The notes under the pieces are model-generated. The model was given only the letters and a program-made list of their open reading frames with translations, did no database searches and had not been told where the DNA came from. A program made the position numbers and the translations under genes. A DNA stretch of 46,963 nucleotides from Bacteroidales bacterium (GTDB lineage: Bacteria > Bacteroidota > Bacteroidia > Bacteroidales > P3): contig JAFUWF010000010.1 in NCBI GenBank assembly GCA_017483575.1, forward strand, positions 1 through 46,963. The letters are read 5' to 3'. How positions within the stretch are numbered: the stretch's first letter is position 1; the number at the start of each line of letters is the position of its first letter. This document shows positions 1 through 7,303 of the stretch, piece by piece.

Positions 1-1
1 C

Positions 2-100
2 ACGCCGAACCAGGCCCACCAGACGGAGGGGAAACTCAAGAAACACTGGCATTCGTACCGCGACGACGCCATAGAAGAACTGCAAAAAGTGGCCGTATGA
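2..100 (+). CDS. C-terminal end of an unidentified protein (truncated by window edge)
   Basis: An open frame enters from the left edge and ends at a TGA at 98-100, giving about 32 residues of a basic, hydrophilic C-terminus ending in EELQKVAV. I do not recognise the family. It is treated as real because the frame is open to the edge and a promoter-like TATATTTG follows it directly at 112-119. It could also be a chance open frame. Confidence 0.4.
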   Translation, partial: TPNQAHQTEGKLKKHWHSYRDDAIEELQKVAV

Positions 101-111
101 TGAAAAAGTTG

Positions 112-119
112 TATATTTG
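112..119 (+). promoter_or_regulatory. Bacteroidota-type -7 element TATATTTG
   Basis: TATATTTG fits the TAnnTTTG consensus of the primary sigma factor of Bacteroidota. No clear TTTG lies 19-20 bases upstream. There is no plus-strand gene downstream until about 4.2 kb, so a transcript from here would be non-coding. Chance matches to this motif occur in AT-rich DNA. Confidence 0.3.
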
Positions 120-125
120 CCACAG

Positions 126-300
126 GAAAAGTAGACGACGGAGACAGTACCGGAGCATACAACCGCGTTTGTTTTCAAATCATTGGGGCATCGAGCCCCG
201 ATGATTTGAGGCAAACCAAAAGCTCTGGCTCTTGATCAGAGTAAACCGTTTTCAGTCGCAACCGCGGGCGTCTGACAACAAAAAACAGTCGATAACTATT
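126..300 (+). ncRNA. Candidate structured small RNA
   Basis: This gene-free stretch contains a strong hairpin. Bases 176-183 pair with 201-208 (CAAATCAT/ATGATTTG) and 185-189 with 195-199 (GGGGC/GCCCC) around the loop ATCGA. An outer helix pairs GTTTG 167-171 with CAAAC 212-216. A second small hairpin pairs CTCTG 223-227 with CAGAG 237-241. A -7-like box lies just upstream and no coding frame follows on this strand. It does not match the tmRNA, RNase P or SRP RNA cores I know. The 3' end is not defined. Bases 300-465 hold nothing else I can identify. Confidence 0.3.
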
Positions 301-465
301 AACCCGTCAACTTAATCCAGTCGTAAGACACAAAAGTGACAACTTAAATCAGCAAATCACACGTAAAGAAGGCACCAATAAGGGAGGTGGTCGGGAGGGG
401 TTATGCAACGGTTTCGCCGAAGGATCGCCGAGAGACCGAAGAAGGGTCGAAGAGGGGGAGATGGG

Positions 466-1593
466 TCATTCGTTGTCCTTCTGTTCATTGAATTCAGCAA
501 TCCATTCTCGTAGTTTGCTTTGCAGCAACGTTTTGTCTGGCAGATATAGCGTGTATTGTTGTGCGTAAATATTGGCTTCCTCGGGCAAGGTCAATTCGAC
601 CAATGCATTGTTGGCCGTCTCGCACAGCAGGATGCCTATTGTGGGCTTCTCGAAGTCCTGCCGCACATAGCGGTCGTAGTAGTTCACATACATCTGCATC
701 TGTCCGAGATCCTGATGTGTGAGGTCACCTGTTTTGAGGTCAATTAGGACATAGCATTGCAGGAGGCGATTATAGAATACTAAGTCGACATAGAAGTTAC
801 GCTCCTCGAAGGTGAAACGCTTTTGTCTGGCCTCGAATAGGAATCCTTTGCCAAATTCCAACAGGAATTGCTGTAGTTTGCTTATAATCGCCTTTTCCAA
901 ATTGGATTCCGTATAGGCGGAATCGGGTTTAAGCCCGAGGAACTCCAGCGTGATGGGATTCTTGATGATGTCGGACGGCTTTTCGACGGTTTGGCCTTCT
1001 TGAGCCAACCGCATCACTTCGTCCTTGTCGCGGCTCAACGCCAGCCGTTCATAGAGGTTGCTGCCCACCTGACGTTTGAGCTGGCGAACACTCCATTGCT
1101 GTTGGTGTGATTCTATCTCGTAGAAACTCCTCTCGTCGGGATTGGGGATGCGCATCAGCACCTGATAGTGGTTCCACGAAAGGGAAAACGATGGCGTTGT
1201 GTCATGTGGCAATTCGGATTTCATCTGCGGCGTAGACGAAATCCGCTGCGGTGTAGCGGATTTCTTGCCCGGCAATTTCCGCTGCAGTGTAGCGGAAATT
1301 GAATACACGCTATAGAATTTCCTGCATTTCTCTAATGTATCCACCGACCATCCGCTGCCAAATCGCTCGGTCAGCCGTGCAGACAGCTCCTTCAGCACAC
1401 CTTTCCCGTATTCAGCTCGACTATTCCCCTGCTGTTCGTTTTCTATAATATGGTGGCCTATTTCGTATTTGGTGTAGACCTCGGCTACGTTGATGGCCAT
1501 AGCCACCTGTCGCCGTGACTGTTCAATCAATTCGGATATTCTGTTGAACAGATTATCCATTCTGTTGTCTATTGTGGCTATATCGTTCATCAT
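466..1593 (-). CDS. DUF1016 (YhcG-like) PDDEXK nuclease domain protein
   Basis: A 375-residue member of the DUF1016/YhcG family: an N-terminal winged-helix-like domain followed by a PDDEXK nuclease fold. The N-terminal signature is seen in YEIGHHIIENEQQGNSRAEY and the SLSWNHYQVL segment. The nuclease core is seen near the C-terminus in NFYVDLVFYN followed by YVLIDLKTG, which supplies the D...D-x-K residues. Family members often sit among restriction or mobile genes; their function is poorly known. I chose the ATG at 1591-1593 because a near-consensus promoter (1612-1642) lies upstream and would fall inside a longer reading. The linker before SLSWNHY is expanded by three related palindromes (1217-1300). 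A decayed second family copy lies at 16.9-17.7 kb. Confidence 0.85.
   Translation of the reverse strand: MMNDIATIDNRMDNLFNRISELIEQSRRQVAMAINVAEVYTKYEIGHHIIENEQQGNSRAEYGKGVLKELSARLTERFGSGWSVDTLEKCRKFYSVYSISATLQRKLPGKKSATPQRISSTPQMKSELPHDTTPSFSLSWNHYQVLMRIPNPDERSFYEIESHQQQWSVRQLKRQVGSNLYERLALSRDKDEVMRLAQEGQTVEKPSDIIKNPITLEFLGLKPDSAYTESNLEKAIISKLQQFLLEFGKGFLFEARQKRFTFEERNFYVDLVFYNRLLQCYVLIDLKTGDLTHQDLGQMQMYVNYYDRYVRQDFEKPTIGILLCETANNALVELTLPEEANIYAQQYTLYLPDKTLLQSKLREWIAEFNEQKDNE
1217..1300. repeat. Three related 27-bp palindromes inside the DUF1016 gene
   Basis: Palindromes at 1217-1243, 1238-1264 and 1274-1300 each have a 7-base loop of the form GCnGnGT. The second has arms GAAATCCGCT/AGCGGATTTC and the third AATTTCCGCT/AGCGGAAATT, both perfect over 10 bp. 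The first has one mismatch and shares six bases with the second. They keep the reading frame and encode the variable linker of the protein. Confidence 0.85.
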
Positions 1594-1611
1594 CTCATTT
1601 AAAATAGGCTG

Positions 1612-1642
1612 CAAAGATACAAAGATTATTTGTACTGGCAAA
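1612..1642 (-). promoter_or_regulatory. Promoter of the DUF1016 gene (TTTG-N19-TATCTTTG)
   Basis: Read on the minus strand, TTTG (1639-1642) and TATCTTTG (1612-1619) are separated by 19 bases, the consensus for the Bacteroidota housekeeping sigma factor. It points at the ATG at 1593 and leaves a short leader. Confidence 0.7.
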
Positions 1643-1837
1643 ATATTTTTGAGAATGCAGTATTTGGCTGTGATTGTGTGGTATTATGATGCACACGGGA
1701 AAGGGCAGGGCGAAAAGCATCTGGGGCGGAACAACCCATCGGGGCAGACACAAGTGTCCGGGCACGGGACGAGGGAAAAGAGGGCTCCGGGAATGCCTGA
1801 GGTGATGAACGTGATGTCAGAATGTCAAAAGCGATGT

Positions 1838-2320
1838 CTACACCGTCAAATCGGCCAGCTGGCCACGTGCGGCGCGGACAAGGTCGGCGGGGGCAAGGCA
1901 GAACTGCAATCCGCGCTGGCCGGCGCTGCAGTAGACCTTGTCGTAGTCCATCACCGACTGGTGAAACCATGTGGGCAACGCCTTCTTCATGCCTATGGGC
2001 GAGCATCCGCCGCGGATGTAGCCTGTCAGCGGCAGCAGCTCCTTGACGTGGATCATCTCCACCTTCTTGTTGCCTGTCACCTTGGCGGCCTTCTTGAGGT
2101 CCACCTCCTCGGCGCCCGGTATGACGCATACGAAGAGCCCCAGCTTGTCGCCTCGCAGCACCAACGTCTTGAACAGACGCTCGATGGGCTGGCCGAGCTG
2201 CTCGGCAATGTGCTGTGCGCCGAGGTCGTTTTCGTCCACCTCGTAGGGAATGAGGTCGTAGGATATCTTCATCTGGTCCAGCAGACGTGCTGCATTGGTC
2301 TTGTTTATCTTCATATTCAT
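1838..2320 (-). CDS. ybaK: Cys-tRNA(Pro)/Cys-tRNA(Cys) deacylase, YbaK/EbsC family
   Basis: A 160-residue YbaK-type trans-editing enzyme, predicted to hydrolyse mischarged Cys-tRNA(Pro) in the cytoplasm. The YbaK/ProX-type fold is recognisable in GAQHIAEQLGQPIERLFKTL, in the KKAAKVTGNKKVEM segment, and in GYIRGGCSPIGMKK, the conserved glycine-rich loop with the invariant lysine region. Length matches the family. The start ATG overlaps the stop of the upstream fucosidase gene as ATGA (2317-2320), so the two are probably translationally coupled although their functions are unrelated. Bases 1642-1837 downstream hold no gene I can support. Confidence 0.93.
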   Translation of the reverse strand: MNMKINKTNAARLLDQMKISYDLIPYEVDENDLGAQHIAEQLGQPIERLFKTLVLRGDKLGLFVCVIPGAEEVDLKKAAKVTGNKKVEMIHVKELLPLTGYIRGGCSPIGMKKALPTWFHQSVMDYDKVYCSAGQRGLQFCLAPADLVRAARGQLADLTV

Positions 2321-4077
2321 TTGATTTTGAATACCCAGGCGTGGTCGAGGGCGTTGAGTTCTTTTTGGTTGAGTCCAGAGAGGTCGAGCTTGAGGGTGCC
2401 GTCCTTCTTCTGCTTCCACTTGGTAGTGCCCGTGGTGCCCAGCAGGGTGACGGCGGCGCCTTTCTGCAGGCGTGGCATGTTGGGGATGACTACCGTCTGG
2501 CCGGGACGCTCGAACTCGATGACATAGAGGTTGCCGCCCTTGGTGGTGAAGCAACGGAGCGTGCGCTCCCAGGAGGCGGTGCCGTGCCAGTCTGCATAGA
2601 CGGGCGTGAAGGTGCGCCCGCCGTCGCGGCTCCAATCGACATGCACCGCCGCCTCGAGGTCTTTCTCGCGGTAGCGCACGTAGAGGGCCAGCACATGGTT
2701 GCCGTCGAGGTGCACCGTGGCCGTGTTGTTGTTCTCGGCCCAGGCATGGTTGTAGTAGAGGGTGTCTACGCTCCCCGTCAGCCACACCTCGTCGTCGCCC
2801 TCGATGCGGATGATGTAGTCGCCCGCCTTCGGCGGTGTGGGACCCGTGACGCCCTCCCAACGAATCTCGAAGTTGTCCACCGGCATCCCCTTCAGCGGGG
2901 CGTTGCGCACCCAGTCGTAGTCGATGTGTGTGCGGTGCGGCAGTTCGGCCACGGTGCGTGTGCGTTGGCAGGGTGAGAGTACGCCTTCTGGTGTCTTATA
3001 GGGGCGGCTACCGTAGATGGCTTCGCCGTTCACCTGCAGCCAGCGGCCCAGTGCCTGCAGGCGTTCCTGCTGGATGAGGGGGATGGTGCCGTCGGCATAG
3101 GGGCCCACGTTGAGGGTCAGGCCGCCGCCGCTGGCCACCAGCTCGCAGAAGTGCTGGATCAGTTCGGTGGCGGTGAGGTAGTTCTCGAGGTCCTCGTTGC
3201 GGTTGAGTCCGAAGCTGCGGCCGATGCCTCTACATTCCGCCCATGGGCGGTCGGTGACAGAAATGCCAGCGCTGTACTCGGGGGTCTTGAATCCGTGCTG
3301 TGTTCCCTTGCCCCAGCGGTCATTGACGATGGCCTTGTCGCCCACGGTGTTGTAGTACCAGGCGATGAGCTCTGTGGAATGCAACTGCTCTGAAGAAAAA
3401 TCCCAGTCGCCGTCGGCGAAGACGGCATCGGGCTGATATTTAGAAACCAGCGATTTGAACTGCGGTATCATGTAATTGGCGACATAATCGCCAATCGCTG
3501 TGTCGGGGTCCACCGTCCAGCGGTGCAGAGGATTGCTCCACTCCGGCAACGAATAGTAGAAGCACATGCGCAGCCCCTCCTTGCGCACCGCCTCGGTCAG
3601 CTCCTCCACGATGTTGCGCTTCGGACCGCTCACCACGCTGTTCCACTCCGGCTCGTAGGGGTCGTCCCACAGGCTGTAGCCGTCGTGATGCTTGGTGACC
3701 AGCATCACGTACTGCGCCCCCGCCTCGCGGAACATCCGCGCCCAGTCCTGCGGTTGCCACAGCTCGGCGTGCCAATGGCGCGTCAGCTGGCCGTACATTT
3801 CGCGCACCGGCAGCGTGGTGTCGGCATAGTAGCTCATGGCCCGCATGCGCCCGGGGTCGCGCGCGAGCAACCCCTTGTAGAGCCACTCGCCGTAGCCCTC
3901 CTTGCCGGCATAGGCGGGCACCGAGTAGAGGCCCCAATGGATGAAGATGCCCAGCTTGGCATCGGAGAACCACTGCGGGTAGCCTCTCCGGTTGAGGCTT
4001 TCCCACGTGGGCTCCACCTGCTGTGCCTGCAAGGCCAGCGGCAGGAGCAGCACTGCTATCAATAGTAGTCGTTTCAT
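2317..4077 (-). CDS. Alpha-L-fucosidase, glycoside hydrolase family 29
   Basis: A 586-residue secreted GH29 enzyme expected to release alpha-linked L-fucose from host or dietary glycans. Residues 1-20 are a signal peptide ending in LALQAQQ. The catalytic barrel shows FIHWGLYSVPAY (about 45-56), KHHDGYSLWDD (about 128-138) and DAVFADGDWDF (about 213-223), whose DGDW aspartate corresponds to the family nucleophile. The C-terminal 100 residues form a beta-rich accessory region. A second ATG two codons upstream (4083) is also possible. No SusC/SusD pair or other glycosidase is nearby, so this is not a polysaccharide utilisation locus. It has its own promoter at 4107-4138 and shares a short divergent region with the YigZ gene. 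Confidence 0.93.
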   Translation of the reverse strand: MKRLLLIAVLLLPLALQAQQVEPTWESLNRRGYPQWFSDAKLGIFIHWGLYSVPAYAGKEGYGEWLYKGLLARDPGRMRAMSYYADTTLPVREMYGQLTRHWHAELWQPQDWARMFREAGAQYVMLVTKHHDGYSLWDDPYEPEWNSVVSGPKRNIVEELTEAVRKEGLRMCFYYSLPEWSNPLHRWTVDPDTAIGDYVANYMIPQFKSLVSKYQPDAVFADGDWDFSSEQLHSTELIAWYYNTVGDKAIVNDRWGKGTQHGFKTPEYSAGISVTDRPWAECRGIGRSFGLNRNEDLENYLTATELIQHFCELVASGGGLTLNVGPYADGTIPLIQQERLQALGRWLQVNGEAIYGSRPYKTPEGVLSPCQRTRTVAELPHRTHIDYDWVRNAPLKGMPVDNFEIRWEGVTGPTPPKAGDYIIRIEGDDEVWLTGSVDTLYYNHAWAENNNTATVHLDGNHVLALYVRYREKDLEAAVHVDWSRDGGRTFTPVYADWHGTASWERTLRCFTTKGGNLYVIEFERPGQTVVIPNMPRLQKGAAVTLLGTTGTTKWKQKKDGTLKLDLSGLNQKELNALDHAWVFKIK

Positions 4078-4106
4078 GACCATTGTCGTCTTTAAATATC
4101 CGACTG

Positions 4107-4138
4107 CAAAGATACGATAAATCTGCCATGTGGCCAAA
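4107..4138 (-). promoter_or_regulatory. Promoter of the fucosidase gene
   Basis: On the minus strand TTTG (4135-4138) and TATCTTTG (4107-4114) are separated by 20 bases. The start codon follows 24-30 bases further on. The upstream part overlaps that of the divergent promoter at 4144-4174. Confidence 0.7.
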
Positions 4139-4143
4139 AATAT

Positions 4144-4174
4144 TTTGCCACGTCTAGAAATATGTGTATCTTTG
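4144..4174 (+). promoter_or_regulatory. Promoter of the YigZ gene, near-leaderless
   Basis: TTTG (4144-4147) and TATCTTTG (4167-4174) are exactly 19 bases apart. The ATG at 4180 begins only five bases after the -7 box, so the transcript would have almost no leader. The segment 4131-4150 between the two divergent promoters is a near-palindrome (TGGCC...TTGCCA). Confidence 0.7.
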
Positions 4175-4179
4175 CATCC

Positions 4180-4782
4180 ATGTTTGACGACACCTACCGT
4201 ACCATCGCCGGCCCCGCCGAGGGCCTCTACAAGGAGAAGGGCTCCAAGTTCCTCGCCTTCGCCTATCCCGTTCACAGCCAGGAGGAAGTGAAGGCGCACC
4301 TGGAGCAGTTGCGCAAGGACTATTTCGATGCGCGCCACCACTGCTACGCCTACATCCTCGGTCCCCGCAAGGACGCTTTCCGCGCCAACGACGACGGCGA
4401 GCCCAGCGGCACCGGCGGCCGTCCCATCCACGGCCAGCTGTTCTCGGCCGACCTGACGGACACGCTCATCGTCGTGGTGCGCTATTTCGGCGGCATCCTC
4501 CTCGGCGCCAGCGGCCTGGCCAACGCCTACAAGACTGCCGCCCGCGACGCCATCGACCATGCCACCATTGTGGAAAAGACCATCGACCACCGCTACCGCC
4601 TGGGCTTCAAGTACGAGACCATGAACGACGTGATGCGCATCCTGAAGGACTACGACCTCAAGCCCGAGAACCAGCAGTTCGACCTCGACTGCTCCCTCGA
4701 AGTCTCCATCCGCCAGTCGCTTTCGGTGCGTTTCTACGACGCCGTGGCCAACCTCCGCACGGTGAAAATCGACATTCTATAG
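4180..4782 (+). CDS. YigZ/IMPACT family protein
   Basis: A 200-residue member of the UPF0029/IMPACT family, similar to E. coli YigZ. The N-terminal domain carries RHHCYAYILG, NDDGEPSGTGGRPI and VVRYFGGILLG, the diagnostic motifs. The C-terminal part is the DUF1949-like ferredoxin fold. The molecular role of bacterial members is not settled; the eukaryotic relative acts in translation control. An ATG at 4162 is in frame but lies before the -7 box, so the ATG at 4180 is preferred. Confidence 0.9.
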   Translation: MFDDTYRTIAGPAEGLYKEKGSKFLAFAYPVHSQEEVKAHLEQLRKDYFDARHHCYAYILGPRKDAFRANDDGEPSGTGGRPIHGQLFSADLTDTLIVVVRYFGGILLGASGLANAYKTAARDAIDHATIVEKTIDHRYRLGFKYETMNDVMRILKDYDLKPENQQFDLDCSLEVSIRQSLSVRFYDAVANLRTVKIDIL

Positions 4783-4812
4783 TTTTATTCTCTCCATACT
4801 AGATTTTTTTCG

Positions 4813-4820
4813 TATCTTTG
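4813..4820 (+). promoter_or_regulatory. -7 element TATCTTTG upstream of pcrA
   Basis: A TATCTTTG box lies 23 bases before the pcrA ATG. No TTTG is found at the usual spacing upstream. Confidence 0.5.
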
Positions 4821-4843
4821 CAGTTTTAAAATCGACATAGGAA

Positions 4844-7189
4844 ATGAGTGAACTGCTTGACCAACTGAATGAACCTCAGCGCGAGGCGGCGGCATGCACC
4901 GACGGACCCGTGATGATTATCGCCGGTGCCGGCAGCGGCAAGACGCGCACGCTGACCTACCGCATAGCCCACCTCATGGAGCTGGGCGTCGACCCCTTCC
5001 ACATCCTGGCCCTGACCTTCACCAACAAGGCCGCTGCCGAGATGAAGGAACGCATCATCAAGCTCGTGGGCGGCGAGGGCCGCAACCTGTGGATGGGCAC
5101 CTTCCACAGCATCTTCGCCCGTGTGCTGCGCGCCGAGGCCACCAAGCTGGGCTACACCTCCAGCTTCACCATCTACGACACCGACGACTCCAAGGCCGCC
5201 ATCAAGCAGATTGTCAAGCAGCTCAACCTCGACCCCAAGACCTACAAGCCCTCCTTCGTCCTCAGCCGCATCTCCATGGCCAAGAGCAACCTCCTCTCGC
5301 CCAAGGACTACCAGGAGAACCCCGAAATCTACCAGACCGACATCGACTCCAAGCGCCCCGCCATCGGCCAGATCTACGTCATGTACGACCAGCGCCTGCA
5401 CAACAGCAACGCCATGGACTTCGACGACCTGCTCTTCAACATGAACATCCTCCTGCGCGACTTCCCCGACGTGCTCCTCAAGTACCAGCAACGCTTCCAC
5501 TACATCATGGTCGACGAGTACCAGGACACCAACTACGCCCAGTACCTCATCGTGAAGAAGCTCGCCGCACGCAACCAGAACATCTGCGTCGTGGGCGACG
5601 ATGCGCAGAGCATCTACGCCTTCCGCGGCGCCAACATACAGAACATCTTCAATTTCAAGCGCGACTACCCCGACATGCACCTCTTCAAGCTCGAGCAGAA
5701 CTACCGCTCCACGAAGAACATCGTCAACGCCGCCAACAGCATCATCAGCCGCAACCGCGACCAGATACAGAAAGAGCTCTGGAGCGACAACAGCGTGGGC
5801 AACCGCATACGCCTCATCCGCGCCATGGACGAGAAGGACGAGGGCATGCGCGTGGCCGACTCCATACAGAACTTCCGCCTCGGCGACGACGCCGAATACC
5901 GCGACTTCGCCGTGCTCTATCGCCAGAACTCCCTCTCCCGCTCCGTCGAGGACGCCCTGCGCAAGATGAACATCCCCTACAAGATCTACCAGGGCCTCTC
6001 CTTCTACGGCCGTCGCGAGGTGAAGGATGTGCTGGCCTACCTGCGCCTGGCCATCAACCCCCACGACGACGAGTCCCTCGTGCGCGTCATCAACTATCCC
6101 ACCCGCGGCATCGGCCAGACCACCATGGACAAAATCCGCGTGGCCGCCGCCGACAACGACATCAGCATCTGGACCGTGTTGGAGAACATCCAGTCCTTCG
6201 GCCTCCCCATCCAGAGCGGTGCCGTGCAGAAGATCACGGAGTTCGTCTACATGATCAAGCGCTTCGAGAGCCAGGTGTCCACCGTCGACGCCTTCTCCCT
6301 GGCCAAGCAGATAGTCTACGCCAGCGGCATCGTCAAAGCTCTCCGCGAGGAGGACGACCCCGAGAGCGCCGAGCGCATAGAGAACATCGACGAGCTCCTG
6401 AACAGCGTCCAGGAATTTGTCGAAGACAGTGATGAGGTAGGAGGTATGATGTCGGAGGTGGCTGACGCCGAGGCACAACCTCCGACCTCCGACCTCCTAC
6501 CTCCTACCTCTCCACTAAGAACTCTCGACGAGTTCCTCCAGCAGGTGCTCCTCTACACCTCCGAGGACAAGGACAAAGACAAGGACGCCAACAAGGTCTC
6601 CCTGATGACCATCCATGCCGCCAAGGGCCTGGAGTTCCCCTACGTCTACGTCGTCGGCATGGAGGAGCAGCTCTTCCCCTCCTTCTTGGCCAGCAGCCGT
6701 GCCGAGCTGGAGGAGGAGCGCCGCCTGTTCTATGTCGCCGTGACGCGTGCCGAGAAGCAGGTGACCCTCAGCTATGCCCAGACGCGCTTCAACAACGGCC
6801 AGCGCATGGGCGGCGAGGTGAGCCGCTTCGTGGAGGAAATCGACCCGCAGTACATCGAAATCCCTGCCCAGCGCCGCAGCACCCCCGAACCCGGCACCCT
6901 GCCGCGCGCCTTCTTCAACGCCGGCAAGCCCAACCAGAATACTCAGACTACTCGGACTACTCGGAGCACTCAGACCCCTCAGAAACCCCGCACGGCACCC
7001 ATCCCCAACACCCCCGCCCAGATTGGCAGCATCATGCCTGGCATGCGTGTCAGCCACGAGAAGTTCGGCATCGGCAAGGTCCTCGGCGTCGAAGGCGCCG
7101 GCGACTCCCGCAAGGCCACCGTCTTCTTCGAAGGGGTGGGGCAGAAGCAGCTCATGCTCAAATTCGCCAAGCTCAGCATCGTGGAATGA
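4844..7189 (+). CDS. pcrA: UvrD/PcrA-type ATP-dependent DNA helicase
   Basis: A 781-residue superfamily 1A 3'-5' DNA helicase acting in repair and replication-fork maintenance. Walker A is IIAGAGSGKTRTL (about 24-36), Walker B is MVDEYQDTN (about 220-228), motif III is VVGDDAQSIYAFRGA, motif IV is EQNYRST, motif V is MTIHAAKGLEFPYV and motif VI is RRLFYVAVTRAEKQ. The C-terminus has the PcrA Tudor-like segment GMRVSHEKFGIGKVLGVEG. Two low-complexity inserts keep frame: a 7-mer inverted array at about residues 530-556 and five 9-base units at about residues 698-712. The stop codon is the first unit of a heptamer array that runs into the next gene. Confidence 0.95.
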   Translation: MSELLDQLNEPQREAAACTDGPVMIIAGAGSGKTRTLTYRIAHLMELGVDPFHILALTFTNKAAAEMKERIIKLVGGEGRNLWMGTFHSIFARVLRAEATKLGYTSSFTIYDTDDSKAAIKQIVKQLNLDPKTYKPSFVLSRISMAKSNLLSPKDYQENPEIYQTDIDSKRPAIGQIYVMYDQRLHNSNAMDFDDLLFNMNILLRDFPDVLLKYQQRFHYIMVDEYQDTNYAQYLIVKKLAARNQNICVVGDDAQSIYAFRGANIQNIFNFKRDYPDMHLFKLEQNYRSTKNIVNAANSIISRNRDQIQKELWSDNSVGNRIRLIRAMDEKDEGMRVADSIQNFRLGDDAEYRDFAVLYRQNSLSRSVEDALRKMNIPYKIYQGLSFYGRREVKDVLAYLRLAINPHDDESLVRVINYPTRGIGQTTMDKIRVAAADNDISIWTVLENIQSFGLPIQSGAVQKITEFVYMIKRFESQVSTVDAFSLAKQIVYASGIVKALREEDDPESAERIENIDELLNSVQEFVEDSDEVGGMMSEVADAEAQPPTSDLLPPTSPLRTLDEFLQQVLLYTSEDKDKDKDANKVSLMTIHAAKGLEFPYVYVVGMEEQLFPSFLASSRAELEEERRLFYVAVTRAEKQVTLSYAQTRFNNGQRMGGEVSRFVEEIDPQYIEIPAQRRSTPEPGTLPRAFFNAGKPNQNTQTTRTTRSTQTPQKPRTAPIPNTPAQIGSIMPGMRVSHEKFGIGKVLGVEGAGDSRKATVFFEGVGQKQLMLKFAKLSIVE
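6434..6511. repeat. Inverted heptamer array (GGAGGTA-type) inside pcrA
   Basis: The left arm GAGGTAGGAGGT (6434-6445) is the reverse complement of 6499-6510. The right arm begins at 6478 and is a run of 7-base units ACCTCCG, ACCTCCG, ACCTCCT, ACCTCCT. It encodes a proline-rich insert in the helicase. The same unit recurs in prmC at 10341-10368. Confidence 0.8.
6935..6979 (+). repeat. Five 9-base units (CNGANTACT-type) inside pcrA
   Basis: Units CAGAATACT, CAGACTACT, CGGACTACT, CGGAGCACT and CAGACCCCT follow each other and encode a Gln/Thr/Arg/Ser linker before the Tudor-like tail. The same unit type forms the linker of RNase HI at 11205-11297. Confidence 0.8.
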
Positions 7190-7303
7190 GAAATGAAAAA
7201 TGAAAAATGAGAAATGAAAAAGCAAGAGTGAGCCGTAAGAATAGCCAGGCATGGCTGGCTCGCGCAAGCTTTTTTCTCTTTTTTCATTTTTCATTTTTCA
7301 TTT
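7187..7303. repeat. TGAAAAA heptamers with an inverted partner at the pcrA/CotH junction
   Basis: Five units of TGARAAA run from 7187 to 7221, the first containing the pcrA stop codon. An inverted array of TTTTTCA units lies at 7280-7300. Between them are two more inverted repeats: AGCCAG/CTGGCT, and GCCGTAAGA with TCTTACGGGC. The right arm is inside the CotH gene and encodes its signal-peptide core. Confidence 0.85.

Noticed and set aside
1642-1837. A small gene between DUF1016 and ybaK
   Set aside because: Frames here lack family matches and ribosome-binding sites, and run into neighbouring genes in the wrong strand.
2317-4077. A polysaccharide utilisation locus around the fucosidase
   Set aside because: There are no SusC/SusD genes, sensors or other carbohydrate-active enzymes nearby.
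4826-6478. A 550-codon minus-strand frame opposite pcrA
   Set aside because: Repetitive Val/Asp/Leu/His composition without a family match; an antisense shadow.
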